NCBI RefSeq assembly: GCF_900148495.1
Contig: NZ_FTRU01000007.1
Coordinates: 1-64,000, forward strand
Direction of reading: 5' to 3'
From: Negativibacillus massiliensis
GTDB taxonomy: Bacteria; Bacillota; Clostridia; Oscillospirales; Ruminococcaceae
Length of the DNA stretch: 64,000 nt
Both the position numbers and the translations under genes were made by a program. Of this stretch, positions 1 through 9,152 are shown one piece after another (positions within the stretch are counted from its first letter, which is position 1; every line of letters begins with the position of its first letter). The notes under the pieces were generated by a model that saw only the letters and a program-made list of their open reading frames with translations, had not been told where the DNA came from and made no database searches.

Positions 1-50
1 AGGCGCGCCGCCAGCGTTCGTCCTGAGCCAGGATCAAACTCTTTGTAAAT
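1..50 (-). rRNA. rrs: 16S rRNA, 5' end only (partial)
   Basis: Read on the minus strand, the first bases of the window contain the near-universal 16S start (AGAGTTTGATCCTGGCTCAG, the 27F priming site) followed by GACGAACGCTGGCGGC. Only the first ~50 nt of the mature rRNA are inside the window; the rest lies to the left. Mature 5' end placed about 8 nt upstream of AGAGTTTG by analogy with other bacteria. Two tandem promoters lie upstream. Confidence 0.97.
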
Positions 51-247
51 GGTATTACAACAACTTTCGTTGTTTTAATCATATAAAAGAATTTGAAACT
101 TAACCTTCAAACGAAATCACTTGCGTTTGTAAAGTACTTTAAGCTTCAAAGAAATTAACTTGATTCTTTGCAATCATCATGATTGTTTGCTTTCATGTTG
201 TTCAATTTTCAAGGTCCTGTGCTTTGTTCACCGAAGTGAACTCGTTT

Positions 248-276
248 ATTATATCACACTGTTTTCAGCTTGTCAA
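248..276 (-). promoter_or_regulatory. rrn promoter P2 (proximal)
   Basis: Minus strand TTGACA (271-276), 17-nt spacer, TATAAT (248-253): both hexamers match the sigma-A consensus exactly. It lies about 200 nt upstream of the 16S start. Confidence 0.9.
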
Positions 277-400
277 GCACTTTTTTCAAAGTTTTTTAAT
301 TTCTTTTTGAAACCGAAGTTTCAATCGAAATTGCTTGTTTTTGGCTTACTTATGAGCTTTTTAAGCTCTCGTGTGTCGCTGTCTCGCTGACAGCTCATAT

Positions 401-429
401 ATAATATCATGCCCAAACTGATTTGTCAA
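401..429 (-). promoter_or_regulatory. rrn promoter P1 (distal)
   Basis: Minus strand TTGACA (424-429), 17-nt spacer, TATTAT (401-406). With the promoter at 248-276 it forms the tandem pair usual for rRNA operons. Apart from these promoters and the rRNA leader, the stretch 51-560 shows no gene. Confidence 0.85.
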
Positions 430-561
430 CACCTTTTTTGAAAAAAATCCAGATTTTTTCAAAAAAGTGGGAAAATCCCTCTTTTTCCCTTATCTATGCG
501 GGTTTTCGGCGCGAAAAACTCCTCATTTCTTTATAAATCCAGCAGCAATTCTTTATTTTTG

Positions 562-843
562 CTATTTTTCTTCTTTCTTTGTATAGCTATTTAGCGTATC
601 TTCAATTCTTTTTCTTGCTTCCTGCCATTCAATTGTTCTTTCCGATTCCTCTACTAAATAAAACTCTGCCAGACGTTTTACCTTTTGAATTGGAATGATT
701 CCTTCTATGTAACATTCTTCTGCAAAACGGATTGCCTTTTCTTCCATAATGTTTTCCTCCTGTCTGTCTGTTTGTTTACCAAGTAATGCCGCGCATATTG
801 CTGCAACTATGACAATTAATATCACCCATATGATTTCCATCAT
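562..843 (-). CDS. small single-pass membrane protein, unknown
   Basis: A 93-residue protein that I do not recognise. Residues 3-22 are a hydrophobic segment (IIWVILIVIVAAICAALLG), followed by a charged, probably helical cytoplasmic part rich in Glu, Lys and Arg. The start has a purine-rich site (AAAGGCGGTG) 8 nt upstream and two adjacent ATG codons; the first is used here. It sits alone between the rRNA promoters and sleB, transcribed toward the rRNA operon. The single N-terminal anchor with a charged tail is typical of small membrane adaptors, but no function can be assigned. Confidence 0.6.
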   Translation of the reverse strand: MMEIIWVILIVIVAAICAALLGKQTDRQEENIMEEKAIRFAEECYIEGIIPIQKVKRLAEFYLVEESERTIEWQEARKRIEDTLNSYTKKEEK

Positions 844-1003
844 ATATTTTCACCGCCTTTCCGGATATTATCACAGTATGTTTCCCTCTTTCAAAATGTT
901 CTCTTTCCAAATAAGAATTCTTTTTTTGCGGAATGGATAAATCCGGTATCTTTCGGCAAAACTGTTGTTGTACACATTAAAATCCTTCCTAAGGAGAGAT
1001 ATT

Positions 1004-1720
1004 ATGATTTCCAGAGAACAAACTTCCAATCTGGTAAAACTGGCAATCCTGGTGATGATCAATCTCTGCATCATCTATTTTGCCTTTTCCCAGTCCCCCT
1101 CCTCCACCGTGGTATCTGCTGAAAAATCCACAATCGACGTTGTATCTCAGTATGGCTCCCAGAGTGATGAGGTAACTCAAATTCAAACCCGATTAAAATC
1201 GTGGGGATATTTCTCCGGACCTGTCACCGGATACTACGGTTCCCAAACAACCGAAGCAATCAAAAAATTTCAGCAAGCTCACGGACTTTCCGCTACCGGA
1301 GTTGCCGATGAAAAAACACTGGAACTGATTGGACTTCCTTCTTCCTCCTCATCTTCCGCTTCCGTGTCCAATTCTGACTTTGAGCTTCTTGCCCGCATCA
1401 TTTCTGCAGAAGCCAGAGGAGAACCATATATTGGTCAGGTTGCTGTCGGTGCTGTCGTATTAAACCGTGTAGAATCTTCCTCTTTCCCTGACAGCATCTC
1501 CGGCGTTGTTTATCAGCCTGGTGCTTTCACCGCCATTACGGATGGACAGATTAATGAAGCTGTCACCGAATCGGCGCGTCGCGCCGCCCAGGAAGCACTC
1601 AATGGTTCCGATCCAACCGGTGGTGCGCTCTACTACTATAACCCGGATAAAACCTCAAACAAATGGATTCGTTCCCGTCCGGTTATTACCCAAATCGGCG
1701 ATCACCTCTTCTGTTCCTAA
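1004..1720 (+). CDS. sleB: spore cortex-lytic enzyme SleB-like
   Basis: A 238-residue predicted lytic transglycosylase acting on the spore-cortex peptidoglycan during germination. An N-terminal hydrophobic segment (about residues 11-28) serves as signal or anchor. A peptidoglycan_binding_1 domain follows (about 49-110; pattern GYYGSQTTEAIKKFQQAHGL), then a Ser-rich linker and a Hydrolase_2/SleB catalytic domain (about 124-238). The likely catalytic Glu136 is in RIISAEARGE. I chose the ATG at 1004 because AAGGAG lies 10 nt upstream; an in-frame ATG at 965 has no such site. A bidirectional terminator follows at once. SleB homologs often pair with YpeB, but no ypeB is adjacent; a cell-wall hydrolase of the same family with a vegetative role cannot be excluded. 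It indicates a spore-forming host. Confidence 0.88.
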   Translation: MISREQTSNLVKLAILVMINLCIIYFAFSQSPSSTVVSAEKSTIDVVSQYGSQSDEVTQIQTRLKSWGYFSGPVTGYYGSQTTEAIKKFQQAHGLSATGVADEKTLELIGLPSSSSSSASVSNSDFELLARIISAEARGEPYIGQVAVGAVVLNRVESSSFPDSISGVVYQPGAFTAITDGQINEAVTESARRAAQEALNGSDPTGGALYYYNPDKTSNKWIRSRPVITQIGDHLFCS

Positions 1721-1756
1721 ACAAAAAGCCCAAAGCATCTGCTTTGGGCTTTTTGT
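1721..1756. terminator. bidirectional terminator between sleB and the bPH operon
   Basis: ACAAAAAGCCCAAAGC - ATCT - GCTTTGGGCTTTTTGT, a perfect 16-bp stem with T-runs on both strands. It starts just after the sleB stop and ends 26 nt before the stop of the convergent gene. Confidence 0.92.
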
Positions 1757-1782
1757 TTTATTTTTTATCTGTCTCTTTTTAT

Positions 1783-3273
1783 CTACTCAATACCAAACAA
1801 CTTTTCTGCCTGTTCTCTGTTTAGATCACGTACATGATGAAGCTGCCGTCCTTCTGAATAAGAAAAAACGTAAACATCGCATCGACCGGTTCTCTTCTGC
1901 AAGATACTCTGTACAATCTTTATTTTTGCAATCCTTTGCGGGCGAATAATAACCTGATGCAAAGAAAAGCCTTTGGAATATCGCAGTGTATAACAATCCT
2001 GTTCGCAGGATATCCCCGCAGTATTGAGATCAATCAGCTTTACGATCAATAACCAAATCAGCGGACAGGTTGCCATAAACCCTACCCATGCAATCAGATC
2101 AATCCATCCCGGAAAAAGTATGCACAAAACTTCTCTGGCAACCTGCACTGCAATTAAAACAGCAACAGAACGCCAGGTATATCGAAAAGCAGATCGCAGT
2201 CGATGTGGGCAAATTGTTCTCGGTGAAACATGATATTCCGGAAGTAAAAGGTGCAGACTGTGCTGCAGCTTCTTTTTGCGCACACAGGGAATCAGTGCTG
2301 AAACATCATCCTTAAACTTACCGTAACCGACCGTTGAAAGGAAGATGGAATACACCCCCAGAATACAAGTAATCAGCGATCTTCTGATATCCAAATATCC
2401 GATTTTTTCCGTCTGGATTCGGTAGGTGCGTTTGGTCAGCAGCCCTGCCTGAATCTCCAGCATATTTTGCCTGCGCAAAACATGAAAATTTGCATGCCGG
2501 GCAAGACTTGCTATAAAGGCACACAGATAGCCAAAAAACAAAATGCATGCTGCCGCAAATGCTGCAGGAGGAACCCCGAATGCCAGCGTTCTTGCTACAT
2601 TCTCAAAGGTACCATAAATCATTTCCGAAAACTGCTCTCCCAGCAAATTACCAACCTGTGTGATAAAGGTGGAGATTAACAGCATTCCCGCAAAGGAGTT
2701 TGACGTGATCATTGCCAGTAAGAACACATAACTGTTTTTTGGGGTATATTCCCGCATGGGAGACAGAGGAGTCAAACCCTGCGGTACCTGCAGCATTCTT
2801 ACAATCTTCTGACAGTCCTTTTTACGCAGCATAACCTGTAGATCTGCGTTCTGAAGTCCTCCCCCCGGCGTATCGATTCGAAGATACACTGCACCAAACA
2901 GCCGAAGGCGCAGTGGCGCCAGCAGCGATACACAGCTGTATCTGGACGCAGGCAGGAAGCTTGTCTCCCTGCGAAAAATCCCCCTGTTTACCAGCAGTCC
3001 GTCTTCGGACACCTCTACTGTAAAGGTTACCCACAACAAAATACCCAAAGACAAAAAGGCAAACAGGAACAGGATATCCATCCATGCGCCCTGAACCCAA
3101 CGGGAGATGTTTACCGCAAACTGAAATCCATTGGTCAAAGAAAAACTGTTGATGACAACATAATATAATCCGCGCACCAATGGTATCAACAAAATAAACA
3201 GATACCGCCAGAGGTTGCTGAGGATGTAGAGGGGATGAGGACGAAAACATTTAATCGTGGTCGTGTTCTCCAT
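1783..3273 (-). CDS. bacterial PH-domain membrane protein, YdbT-like
   Basis: A 496-residue multi-pass membrane protein of the bPH_2 (DUF304) type. Hydrophobic pairs near residues 18-45, 65-90, about 180-215 and 235-265 alternate with soluble PH-like repeats (for example VEVSEDGLLVNRGIFRRE near 85-105 and NMLEIQAGLLTKRTYRIQ near 270). This matches the YdbT half of YdbS/YdbT pairs, implicated in B. subtilis in resistance to heterologous antimicrobials; the biochemical role is unknown. Its start overlaps the end of the upstream bPH gene by 23 nt, so the two are probably translationally coupled and form a complex. Family call from topology and repeat pattern; exact function not assigned. Confidence 0.75.
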   Translation of the reverse strand: MENTTTIKCFRPHPLYILSNLWRYLFILLIPLVRGLYYVVINSFSLTNGFQFAVNISRWVQGAWMDILFLFAFLSLGILLWVTFTVEVSEDGLLVNRGIFRRETSFLPASRYSCVSLLAPLRLRLFGAVYLRIDTPGGGLQNADLQVMLRKKDCQKIVRMLQVPQGLTPLSPMREYTPKNSYVFLLAMITSNSFAGMLLISTFITQVGNLLGEQFSEMIYGTFENVARTLAFGVPPAAFAAACILFFGYLCAFIASLARHANFHVLRRQNMLEIQAGLLTKRTYRIQTEKIGYLDIRRSLITCILGVYSIFLSTVGYGKFKDDVSALIPCVRKKKLQHSLHLLLPEYHVSPRTICPHRLRSAFRYTWRSVAVLIAVQVAREVLCILFPGWIDLIAWVGFMATCPLIWLLIVKLIDLNTAGISCEQDCYTLRYSKGFSLHQVIIRPQRIAKIKIVQSILQKRTGRCDVYVFSYSEGRQLHHVRDLNREQAEKLFGIE

Positions 3274-3712
3274 GCTCCACCTCCATCTTCTTTCCCAACT
3301 GTACCCGCAGCAGCCGCGCTTCCTCGTAATTGATACCGGAAATCCGCACTACTCCTCCTGCAGCATACAACCTCAGTGTTGCCAGATGCATTATTTTCTG
3401 AAGGGGGGTCTGACTGAGCTTGGTATACTGAAGATTGCGCACAAACACCGCATCCATCTGATTATAGATAACACCGCGACTGACCCGCACCAGCATCCCA
3501 CTGACCGAATATCGGTAGAAATGATAGTACATTGGATAATAGACAAAACACAGCAGCAAAAATAACGACATCCACACAAAGGTCCAAATGGTAAACAGCC
3601 TTGCCGCCGTATAATAGAAAAAACCTCCCAAAACAGCCGGAGCGATGCAGAACAGCAGCAATCGGATTCTCCAGTAAGTCAGCGTTCTGGTTGGAAGACG
3701 TTGTCCTGTCAA
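3251..3712 (-). CDS. bacterial PH-domain membrane protein, YdbS-like
   Basis: A 153-residue protein with two adjacent transmembrane helices (about 17-65) followed by one bPH_2 domain (about 68-145, containing VSGMLVRVSRGVIYNQMDAVF). The usual YdbS layout is the same: two helices plus a single PH fold. It lies 20 nt downstream of tex and overlaps the next bPH gene by 23 nt, so tex, ydbS-like and ydbT-like are probably cotranscribed. The C-terminus is His/Asp rich (EVEHGEHDHD), which might bind metal, but this is only a compositional remark. Confidence 0.75.
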   Translation of the reverse strand: MTGQRLPTRTLTYWRIRLLLFCIAPAVLGGFFYYTAARLFTIWTFVWMSLFLLLCFVYYPMYYHFYRYSVSGMLVRVSRGVIYNQMDAVFVRNLQYTKLSQTPLQKIMHLATLRLYAAGGVVRISGINYEEARLLRVQLGKKMEVEHGEHDHD

Positions 3713-3732
3713 ACAGCCGTCCCTCCTTTCCC

Positions 3733-5919
3733 TTATCTTGTCTGATTGCCCAGACCTTTCATGGTCAACGAAATTCTCTTTCTTTTTAAATCAACATCCA
3801 AAACCTTTACCTTGACGATATCGCCCACTTTGAGCACCTCGGACGGATGCTTGATGTACCGGTCACAGATCTGGGACAGATGCACCAGACCATCCTCATG
3901 TACCGCAATGTCAACAAAGGCACCAAAATCGGTGACGTTCCGCACAGTACCGGTCAGGATCATATCCGGCTTCAAGTCCTTCATCTCCATGACATCGGTG
4001 CGCAGAAGCGGTTTTGGCAGTTCATCTCGCGGGTCTCTTCCCGGCTTTAACAGCTCTTCCATCATGTCTTTCAGGGTAGGCTCTCCTACGCCAATCCGAC
4101 GTGCTGTCTGCTCTGTTCCACCCAGAGCCTGTACACGTTCCGGCAGCTGTGCAATTTCCCCGCTCAAAACATCCTGCATCTGGTACCCGCACAAGGTCAG
4201 CAGCTGTTTTGCCGCCTCATAGCTTTCCGGATGAACCCCGGTATGGTCAAATGGATTTTCGCTTTCAGATACCCGCAAGAAGCCTGCGCACTGCTCATAC
4301 GCTTTCTTTCCCAGCTTGGACACAGATAACAGCTGGCTTCGTTTGGTAAAGGAACCGTTTTCCTCACGATACAGTACGATATTCTTTGCCACCGCCGCAT
4401 TGATTCCCGCTACATAGGAAAGAAGGGACTGGCTGGCTGTATTTAAGTCCACGCCAACTTTGTTGACACAGTCTTCTACCACGCCTCCCAGCGCCGCATC
4501 CATCTCTTTTGGCGGCATATCGTGCTGATACTGTCCGACACCGATCGCCTTTGGGTCAATCTTAACCAGCTCTGCAAGCGGGTCCTGCAATCTTCTTGCA
4601 ATTGATACGGCACTGCGCAGCGATACATCAAACTGTGGAAACTCCTCTGCTCCCAACTTGGATGCAGAATAAACCGACGCTCCTGCTTCGCTGACTACCA
4701 TATAGGAAACCTTATGCTCCAGTTTTGGATTGAGCTCCCCTAAAAGTTCTGCTACAAAAATCTCCGATTCCTTGCTAGCAGTTCCATTGCCAATTGCGAT
4801 CACTGTAACCCCGTATTTCTCAATTAAGCTGCCAAGCACCTGCTTTGCCTGCTCGGTGCGGTTCTGTGGAGGGGTCGGGTAAACAACAGTGGTATCCAGC
4901 ACCTTTCCAGTCTCGTCTACCACCGCAATTTTACATCCGGTTCGGTATGCCGGGTCAAAGCCCATGGTAACACAGCCCTTGACCGGCGGCTGCATCAAAA
5001 GGTTCTTTAAGTTTTCTGAAAATACTCCGATTGCCTGTGCACAGGCTTTCTCGGTCAGTTGAGCGCGCAGTTCCCGTTCCAAGGAAGGAAAAATAAGCCT
5101 TTTAAAGCTGTCCTCACAGACTTCGTGAAGTGCCTTTCCAAAAGGGGAATTTCTGTGGATCACCTGATTTTCTATCATCTCGATACAAACCTGCTGATCG
5201 ATTTCCACACTTACCTTCAAGGCTTCTTCCCGTTCTCCGCGGTCGATGGCAAGGATGCGGTGCGGCGCTATTCTGCGTACCGATTCACTGTATTCTGAAT
5301 ACATATCGTATATTTGATTTTCTTTTGTCCCTTTTGTTGTCGAAATTTGGGCGTTTTTCTGCAAATATTCCCGTAAACGACTGCGGATCTGTGCCGAGTC
5401 GCTGATCTCTTCTGCCAGGATATCCCCTGCACCGCTTAAAGCCTGCTCGACATCTTCCACGCCTTTTTCTGCATTTACATATCGGGCAGCTTCCTGTTCC
5501 AGATCTCCACCTGGCTTTTGCATCAGCATAAATTTTGCAAGCGGCTCCAATCCTTTTTCCCTTGCCACAGAAGCACGGGTCTTTCTTTTCTGTTTATAAG
5601 GCCGATACAAATCCTCTACTTCAGAAAGCATCTTTGCTTCTTCCAGGGCTTTCTGCATCTGCTCCATCTGTTTGCCATCCAGCTTGCCGCTGGCAGCAAT
5701 CAGTTCCAGAACCTCCTGTTTCCTTTTTTCCAGATTGCGCAGATAATGGAGGCGTTCCTCCAAATTTCTCAAAATGGTGTCATCCAGTCCGCCGGTTACC
5801 TCTTTTCGGTAACGCGCAATAAAAGGAATCGTATTTCCTTCATCCATCAGTTTGACCGCACTTTCAATCTGCGTTTTAGGCACAGAAAGTTCCTGAGATA
5901 AAACTGCTATAATATCCAT
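3733..5919 (-). CDS. tex: Tex-family transcription accessory / RNA-binding protein
   Basis: A 728-residue protein of the usual Tex/YhgF length. It has a helical N-terminal domain (start MDIIAVLSQELSVPKTQIES), a YqgF-like RNase H fold (about 325-450; GFDPAYRTGCKIAVVD), tandem helix-hairpin-helix motifs (about 500-560) and a C-terminal S1 RNA-binding domain (about 650-722; GTVRNVTDFGAFVDIAVHEDGLVHLSQI). Tex binds RNA nonspecifically, associates with transcription complexes and is broadly conserved but not essential in most hosts. GGAGG precedes the ATG by 11 nt. A TATAGT -10 with upstream TG lies about 35 nt further upstream. First gene of the tex-ydbS-ydbT group. Confidence 0.95.
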   Translation of the reverse strand: MDIIAVLSQELSVPKTQIESAVKLMDEGNTIPFIARYRKEVTGGLDDTILRNLEERLHYLRNLEKRKQEVLELIAASGKLDGKQMEQMQKALEEAKMLSEVEDLYRPYKQKRKTRASVAREKGLEPLAKFMLMQKPGGDLEQEAARYVNAEKGVEDVEQALSGAGDILAEEISDSAQIRSRLREYLQKNAQISTTKGTKENQIYDMYSEYSESVRRIAPHRILAIDRGEREEALKVSVEIDQQVCIEMIENQVIHRNSPFGKALHEVCEDSFKRLIFPSLERELRAQLTEKACAQAIGVFSENLKNLLMQPPVKGCVTMGFDPAYRTGCKIAVVDETGKVLDTTVVYPTPPQNRTEQAKQVLGSLIEKYGVTVIAIGNGTASKESEIFVAELLGELNPKLEHKVSYMVVSEAGASVYSASKLGAEEFPQFDVSLRSAVSIARRLQDPLAELVKIDPKAIGVGQYQHDMPPKEMDAALGGVVEDCVNKVGVDLNTASQSLLSYVAGINAAVAKNIVLYREENGSFTKRSQLLSVSKLGKKAYEQCAGFLRVSESENPFDHTGVHPESYEAAKQLLTLCGYQMQDVLSGEIAQLPERVQALGGTEQTARRIGVGEPTLKDMMEELLKPGRDPRDELPKPLLRTDVMEMKDLKPDMILTGTVRNVTDFGAFVDIAVHEDGLVHLSQICDRYIKHPSEVLKVGDIVKVKVLDVDLKRKRISLTMKGLGNQTR

Positions 5920-6111
5920 TTATCTTAAATCCTCCGTTTTATTTTTCTTTCACTATACCACAGATTTCCCTGTAAAAAAACAGAAAAATCGCCGTTTTAT
6001 TATCCTAACTGTTATTTTTATATTGTATTTTCTGATTTGTTATAAAAATGTGTTTTCCAATTTGTAAATATATGTCGAATTATCGCTTTTAGTTATCAAT
6101 TTTCACATAAT

Positions 6112-6140
6112 AAAAGGACCCTGATTACAGGGTCCTTTTA
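6112..6140 (-). terminator. terminator of the GldFG-like ABC operon
   Basis: AAAAGGACCCTG-ATTA-CAGGGTCCTTTTA hairpin with a T-run, placed directly after the stop codon of the DUF4340 gene. Confidence 0.9.
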
Positions 6141-6141
6141 T

Positions 6142-7611
6142 TTAGGCAAGGTTGCTGATTTCTTTTCCATCCACTGCATTTTGGCAGTTTCCCAAAATCT
6201 GATATACAAGATCCTGAGAAGCAGTATACCTGCTTTCCCCATTGATCGAAATCAAAACGGAACCATCACCTGTCGGGATCAGTTCAATCACATCATCTGT
6301 ACGCTGCTCATCCCGATAATCAATCGTCATCGTGAGTACCGTCTGCAGCGATGAGGTTTTGAAACTCATCTTATCCGGAGGAATTGCTGTTACTGTCTGA
6401 TACAGATCCTCAAACAATTCTGTGTCTACCTGCTGTCCATTGCAGCTTACCTTTGTCTCATCCCCAGAATGCTCAACCACAAAATCATAGGAAGCATCTT
6501 CGGATGTTACAGAAAAACCAGAGAGCTCGGTCACCTCAACCGGTGTATAAACGCTTTGGGTCAGCTGCTCTGTCTGAACCTTCAGCCAACTGAGTCGGCT
6601 TGCAGACACCAGGTATACAAGAGGTGAACCTTCTTTCATTAAATACACATAGTTATTCCGATCTGGCGCAGAAGCTTTCAAGGTAAAGCTCTCTGCTCCA
6701 TCAAACCAAACTGTCACAATTGAATAAGGCTGATCCAATCCAAAGGAAGCCAGCTCATCTTCGGTTGGAGAAACTGCCTCCACTGAATTTGCGTACAGAG
6801 AAAACAGTCCATCTGTCATCTGGGATGCTGAAGCTTCTGTAATGGTCTGTTCAAGCGGTGTCGTCAGGGTATATTCCTTTTCGCTGGACGATACCACACC
6901 CTCATCTTCCGATTCTGATTCTTCTTCCTGAACCGTTTTAATTTCCAGAGTAATTGGAGAAGGACGTACTGTTCCGGATAAGGTAATCGTCGCCTGTTCA
7001 TATTCCGGTTCTATATCGGTAATCTGATTGTCTAAAAAAGAATAACGATCTTTTGCCAGAATGTCTGCAATTGCATTATCTATCAGATAGACCTGATCTC
7101 CATACTGAACATAAATACTATTGTTGTCCAGTGCATCATCTCCAAAGGTCAGGATCTCTTCTGTTCCTTCGGTGGTGACGATTTTCAGGATATATTGTGG
7201 TTGATCCAGCCCATATTGCGAAAGCTTCTGAGCCGAGTCACCGATCGTTTCCGCTTCGCTTTCCTCGGATAAGGAAAGAATTTCTCTGTCTGCCGTAAGG
7301 TCCGCAATACTTGCTGTCAGATTGTTTATATTCAAACTGGATACCGCTACTTCCTCAAATCCTTCTACTACAAACTGGTCTCCCTCATTAACCAGTGTAA
7401 AAGTGTCAACCGGATTTTCTATCGTAATGGTGTTAATGTCTTCCGATGACAGAGAAAGTAAATGAATTGTTTTATCCTCAGAAGATTGCGCACTGTTCTG
7501 TCCAGTTTGATCTCCTTCTGATTGAAACCGCACCATCAAAAAGATCAGTAAACCGGCCAGCAGCACCACCACAGCAAGGCTGATCAGCAGTGCTGTCGTT
7601 TGTTTCTTCAT
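6142..7611 (-). CDS. DUF4340 domain protein of an ABC system
   Basis: A 489-residue protein with one N-terminal transmembrane helix (about 8-29) and a large extracytoplasmic part with repeated beta-rich DUF4340 units. Their repeated motif is of the type YGLDQPQYILKI / FGLDQPYSIVTV (about residues 155 and 290). DUF4340 proteins occur next to GldG-like proteins and their ABC exporters in many Firmicutes; the substrate is unknown. I used the ATG at 7611 because AAAGGAAG lies 7 nt upstream; a TTG two codons earlier is possible. It is the last gene of the operon and is followed by a terminator. An acidic Ser/Glu stretch (EEESESEDEG near 230) marks a flexible loop. Confidence 0.8.
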   Translation of the reverse strand: MKKQTTALLISLAVVVLLAGLLIFLMVRFQSEGDQTGQNSAQSSEDKTIHLLSLSSEDINTITIENPVDTFTLVNEGDQFVVEGFEEVAVSSLNINNLTASIADLTADREILSLSEESEAETIGDSAQKLSQYGLDQPQYILKIVTTEGTEEILTFGDDALDNNSIYVQYGDQVYLIDNAIADILAKDRYSFLDNQITDIEPEYEQATITLSGTVRPSPITLEIKTVQEEESESEDEGVVSSSEKEYTLTTPLEQTITEASASQMTDGLFSLYANSVEAVSPTEDELASFGLDQPYSIVTVWFDGAESFTLKASAPDRNNYVYLMKEGSPLVYLVSASRLSWLKVQTEQLTQSVYTPVEVTELSGFSVTSEDASYDFVVEHSGDETKVSCNGQQVDTELFEDLYQTVTAIPPDKMSFKTSSLQTVLTMTIDYRDEQRTDDVIELIPTGDGSVLISINGESRYTASQDLVYQILGNCQNAVDGKEISNLA

Positions 7612-7641
7612 GTACAAACTTCCTTTCCCCAGATAAGTCGT

Positions 7642-9099
7642 TTAAGCATTGCGGCGTTTGAGCCATAGATACATTCCAAATCCCAAGGTAATGATCGGAA
7701 CTGCAATCATAAAGGACAGTCCAATCAAAAATACCTGCGCGGTGTTCAACCCCAATTCCTGTCCTCCCAATGTCTTGGACTGAATTGCAATCACATTTTC
7801 CCTGTGGGTCAGGGTGTTGAGAACAGACAAATAATAATCGGCATTGGAAAAAGAACCGCTGGACAGGAGTGAATCACTTAAGGATACAGATGAACCATAA
7901 GCTACAATCTGGCTTGTTTTTCCATCCTCAAAGCTTTTCTTTGAAAGGATTGCCAAGGAAAATGGACCGTATTCTTCCGGCGTCCAATTTTCGAGATCAG
8001 ATTCACTTTCATAAGGGATTACCGATGTTGTTTCACTTGACTGTAAAAGAACACTCGTAGAAATGTCCATATTGGTCTCAAATACTGTATCCAGAGGGCG
8101 GGCAAACGGCATAGTCAATGGAATTGAAATATCAGTCATGGTATCGGTTAATTCTGTATTTTCAATCTGTGTGGTCGAAAAATAAGGATTGGAATTGATA
8201 ATCTTCCGATTATCTGTTTCAATCACAGAACTTGGTTCAACCGCAATGCCCCATTTTTCCAAAAACGCTTCCAGACGAGGCAGAACTGGCTGGGTGGTAT
8301 CTGCAAAATAAAGCAGGGTCTTTTCTTCATTGTCACTTAAAAAAGCATCCAGCTTATCCAGAACGTCCTGATCAGGGTCATTGATTGGTGCCACCCAAAT
8401 CAGTACATCAATATCTTCTGGTATTTCCTCGGTAGCAGGGCTCACAGAAACTACTTCAAAGTTATTGTTTTCCAAAAGCTGTACAAATCCGTCCGGATAC
8501 TGCTCACTGTGTCCGGTTAGTACTCCTGCCTTTACCTGCGTTTCGGAAGTAACATTCATAATAGCAGAGGTCATTGCCTGTTCCGCTCTGGAAGAAGTAA
8601 TATAATTTCCATAATAGGAACCGGATTCCACATTAAACAGGTCGTACGCCGTCAACGTCTGAGAACGATTTCCACTGGAAACGATAATATCTCCGATCTG
8701 GACATCCTCATAGGCTGAGGCAAGGGAAGGATTTTCCAGCAGGTCAACATATTCCAGGGTGATCTGATCCGAATATTTTTCGTACTGCTCAATTACCGAA
8801 TGTGCCTGAACATAGTACTCACCGCTTGCCATAAAGTTTTCCTCCGATGTCATAACCTGAATGGATACCGGAGCAGAAAGATTTTCAATATATTCTTTGG
8901 ATTGATCGGTGAGCTGAAATACTTTTTCCGGTGTCAGGTCGATGGTCACCGGATATCGATCGGTAATATAAACGGTCAAAACGTTTACCAAAACAATCGC
9001 TACCAAAATCAATACCGTCGTAATACTGGATAAAAACAGATATTTCTGCCGCCTTGTTTTCATCCAGCGCTTTTTCTTTTTTGTATGATCTTTTTCCAT
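7642..9099 (-). CDS. GldG-like auxiliary ABC protein
   Basis: A 485-residue protein with an N-terminal helix (about 20-42), an ABC_transp_aux/GldG-type extracytoplasmic domain (about 45-440) and a C-terminal helix (about 455-478) followed by LKRRNA. The segment VTIDLTPEKVFQLTDQSKEY is typical of the family's start (ITVDLTxxKxYTLS). The family was named in gliding Flavobacterium, but this host is a Clostridium-type cell with no reason to glide, so only membership in the ABC complex is claimed. It lies 53 nt downstream of the permease gene and 30 nt upstream of the DUF4340 gene. Confidence 0.85.
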   Translation of the reverse strand: MEKDHTKKKKRWMKTRRQKYLFLSSITTVLILVAIVLVNVLTVYITDRYPVTIDLTPEKVFQLTDQSKEYIENLSAPVSIQVMTSEENFMASGEYYVQAHSVIEQYEKYSDQITLEYVDLLENPSLASAYEDVQIGDIIVSSGNRSQTLTAYDLFNVESGSYYGNYITSSRAEQAMTSAIMNVTSETQVKAGVLTGHSEQYPDGFVQLLENNNFEVVSVSPATEEIPEDIDVLIWVAPINDPDQDVLDKLDAFLSDNEEKTLLYFADTTQPVLPRLEAFLEKWGIAVEPSSVIETDNRKIINSNPYFSTTQIENTELTDTMTDISIPLTMPFARPLDTVFETNMDISTSVLLQSSETTSVIPYESESDLENWTPEEYGPFSLAILSKKSFEDGKTSQIVAYGSSVSLSDSLLSSGSFSNADYYLSVLNTLTHRENVIAIQSKTLGGQELGLNTAQVFLIGLSFMIAVPIITLGFGMYLWLKRRNA

Positions 9100-9152
9100 A
9101 GATGCAGCCTTCCTTATTTCTCATCATGTCGTTATCAATCTTTATATCGTTT

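Noticed and set aside
2215-2230. TGTTCTCGGTGAAACA resembling parS
   Set aside because: Four mismatches to consensus in the left half and centre and no symmetry; coding region.
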